Origin: an uncultured Collinsella sp.
Lineage (GTDB): Bacteria; Actinomycetota; Coriobacteriia; Coriobacteriales; Coriobacteriaceae
NCBI GenBank assembly: GCA_900542635.1
Contig: UQOJ01000054.1
Span: 1-14,250 of the forward strand
Length of the DNA stretch: 14,250 bases
Direction of reading: 5' to 3'
How positions within the stretch are numbered: the first letter of the stretch is position 1; every line of letters starts with the position of its first letter. The notes under the pieces are model-generated. The model made no database searches, had not been told where the DNA came from, and worked only from the letters and a program-made list of their open reading frames with translations. Position numbers and translations under genes: made by a program. Positions 13,795 to 14,250 of the stretch are shown here, piece by piece.

Positions 13795-14204
13795 CACCAT
13801 CATCGACGAGACCGTCATACTACGTTACCTGCTGGACGACGACGAAGTTCTGTCACCGCGCGCCGCCAAGGTCATCGCCACGCGCACCGCTCGTGTCTAC
13901 CCCGAAATCATCACGCGCGTCGTGGTCACGCTGCGCGACGTCTATAAGGTCCCCCGCGTTGAGATTGCCGCGGCCATGAAAAGGCTGCTCGATGACGTCA
14001 TGGTCGACGAGCCCACCGTTGTCGCCCTTGCCGTCAAACTCTTTGGCAAGACCCATATGGACTTTACCGACTGCCTCCTCGCAGCCCGAACCGCCATCTA
14101 CAACGATGATGTCGTGAGCTTTGGCAAGCCCATCATCCAAGGCATGATCGACTACCGCCGCCAGCGCCAAACCGCCGCCGACGCCCGCGACCGCGCCGCC
14201 GAAG
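13787..14204 (+). CDS. PIN-domain (VapC-like) toxin, partial (3' end missing)
   Basis: These 139 complete codons encode a PIN-domain protein, a likely Mg-dependent endoribonuclease toxin. The start STIIDETVILRYLLDDDEV resembles the VapC-type opening, with Asp7 as the first metal-binding acid. Other candidate acids are Glu40 in VYPEI, Asp92 and Asp95 in HMDFTDCLLAA, and Asp108/Asp109 in YNDDVVSFGK, the last near the end of the fold. The PIN core therefore appears complete or nearly so, and only a charged C-terminal tail (RRQRQTAADARDRAAEA) runs into the adapter. Residues VSYTHLTLPTT seen in a naive translation are adapter-encoded. The start overlaps the antitoxin gene by 8 nt (CATGAGTAG), and GAGGAAG lies 9 nt upstream. 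PIN toxins usually pair with VapB-type antitoxins, so the RelB/DinJ-like partner is notable. Confidence 0.8.
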
Positions 14205-14250
14205 CTGTCTCTTATACACATCTGACGCTGCCGACGACTTAATAGGTGTA
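14205..14250 (-). other. Illumina Nextera (P5 side) adapter with i5 index
   Basis: This is not genomic sequence. Bases 14205-14237 are the reverse complement of the Nextera read-1 transposase adapter, beginning with the Tn5 mosaic end (14205-14223). Bases 14238-14245 (CTTAATAG) are the reverse complement of the i5 index CTATTAAG (S518), and 14246-14250 (GTGTA) begin the P5 sequence. The biological insert ends at 14204. Index identities are recalled from the published Nextera set. Confidence 0.97.

Overview
This window is a 14.25-kb piece of high-GC bacterial DNA enclosed by sequencing adapters. Bases 1-47 and 14205-14250 match Illumina Nextera adapter and index sequence, so the biological insert is 48-14204. 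Both outermost genes are cut by these ends.

Organism: the strong G/C preference at third codon positions, an anaerobic formate/hydrogen metabolism, a selenocysteine-containing formate dehydrogenase and a RelB/DinJ-type toxin-antitoxin pair would all fit a gut Coriobacteriia (Collinsella-like) anaerobe. This is an inference from gene content and composition. No marker gene is present to prove it.

Region 48-13042 (minus strand, transcribed right to left) is one tightly packed run of eleven genes for an FHL-2-type formate hydrogenlyase: a HydN-like ferredoxin, fdhF, hyfA, hyfB, hyfC, hyfD, hyfE, hyfF, hyfG, hyfH and hyfI (3' end missing). FdhF oxidises formate to CO2. The polyferredoxin subunits (HydN-like, HyfA, HyfH) and the small subunit HyfI would carry the electrons to the [NiFe] site of HyfG, where protons are reduced to H2. 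HyfB, HyfD and HyfF (antiporter-like), with HyfC and HyfE, form the membrane arm, which could couple the reaction to ion translocation. From hyfA to hyfI the genes are 1-17 nt apart or overlap. Larger gaps holding inverted repeats occur only on either side of fdhF.

fdhF is read across an in-frame UGA at codon 140 (12030-12028), followed by a SECIS-like hairpin. A standard gene caller would split it into two ORFs, but it is one selenoprotein gene.

Region 13043-13470 is a 428-bp divergent intergenic stretch, more AT-rich in its right half. It contains several inverted repeats, a 10-bp motif in two copies, and a plausible promoter for the rightward genes.

Region 13471-14204 (plus strand) holds a ribbon-helix-helix (RelB/DinJ-like) antitoxin overlapping by 8 nt a PIN-domain (VapC-like) toxin, which is truncated by the adapter at its C-terminus.

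I did not find an entirely new system. The most notable points are the self-contained formate-to-hydrogen operon with selenocysteine recoding, the hairpin between the dehydrogenase and hydrogenase parts, the mixed-family toxin-antitoxin pair, and the shared repeat motifs between the two divergent units.
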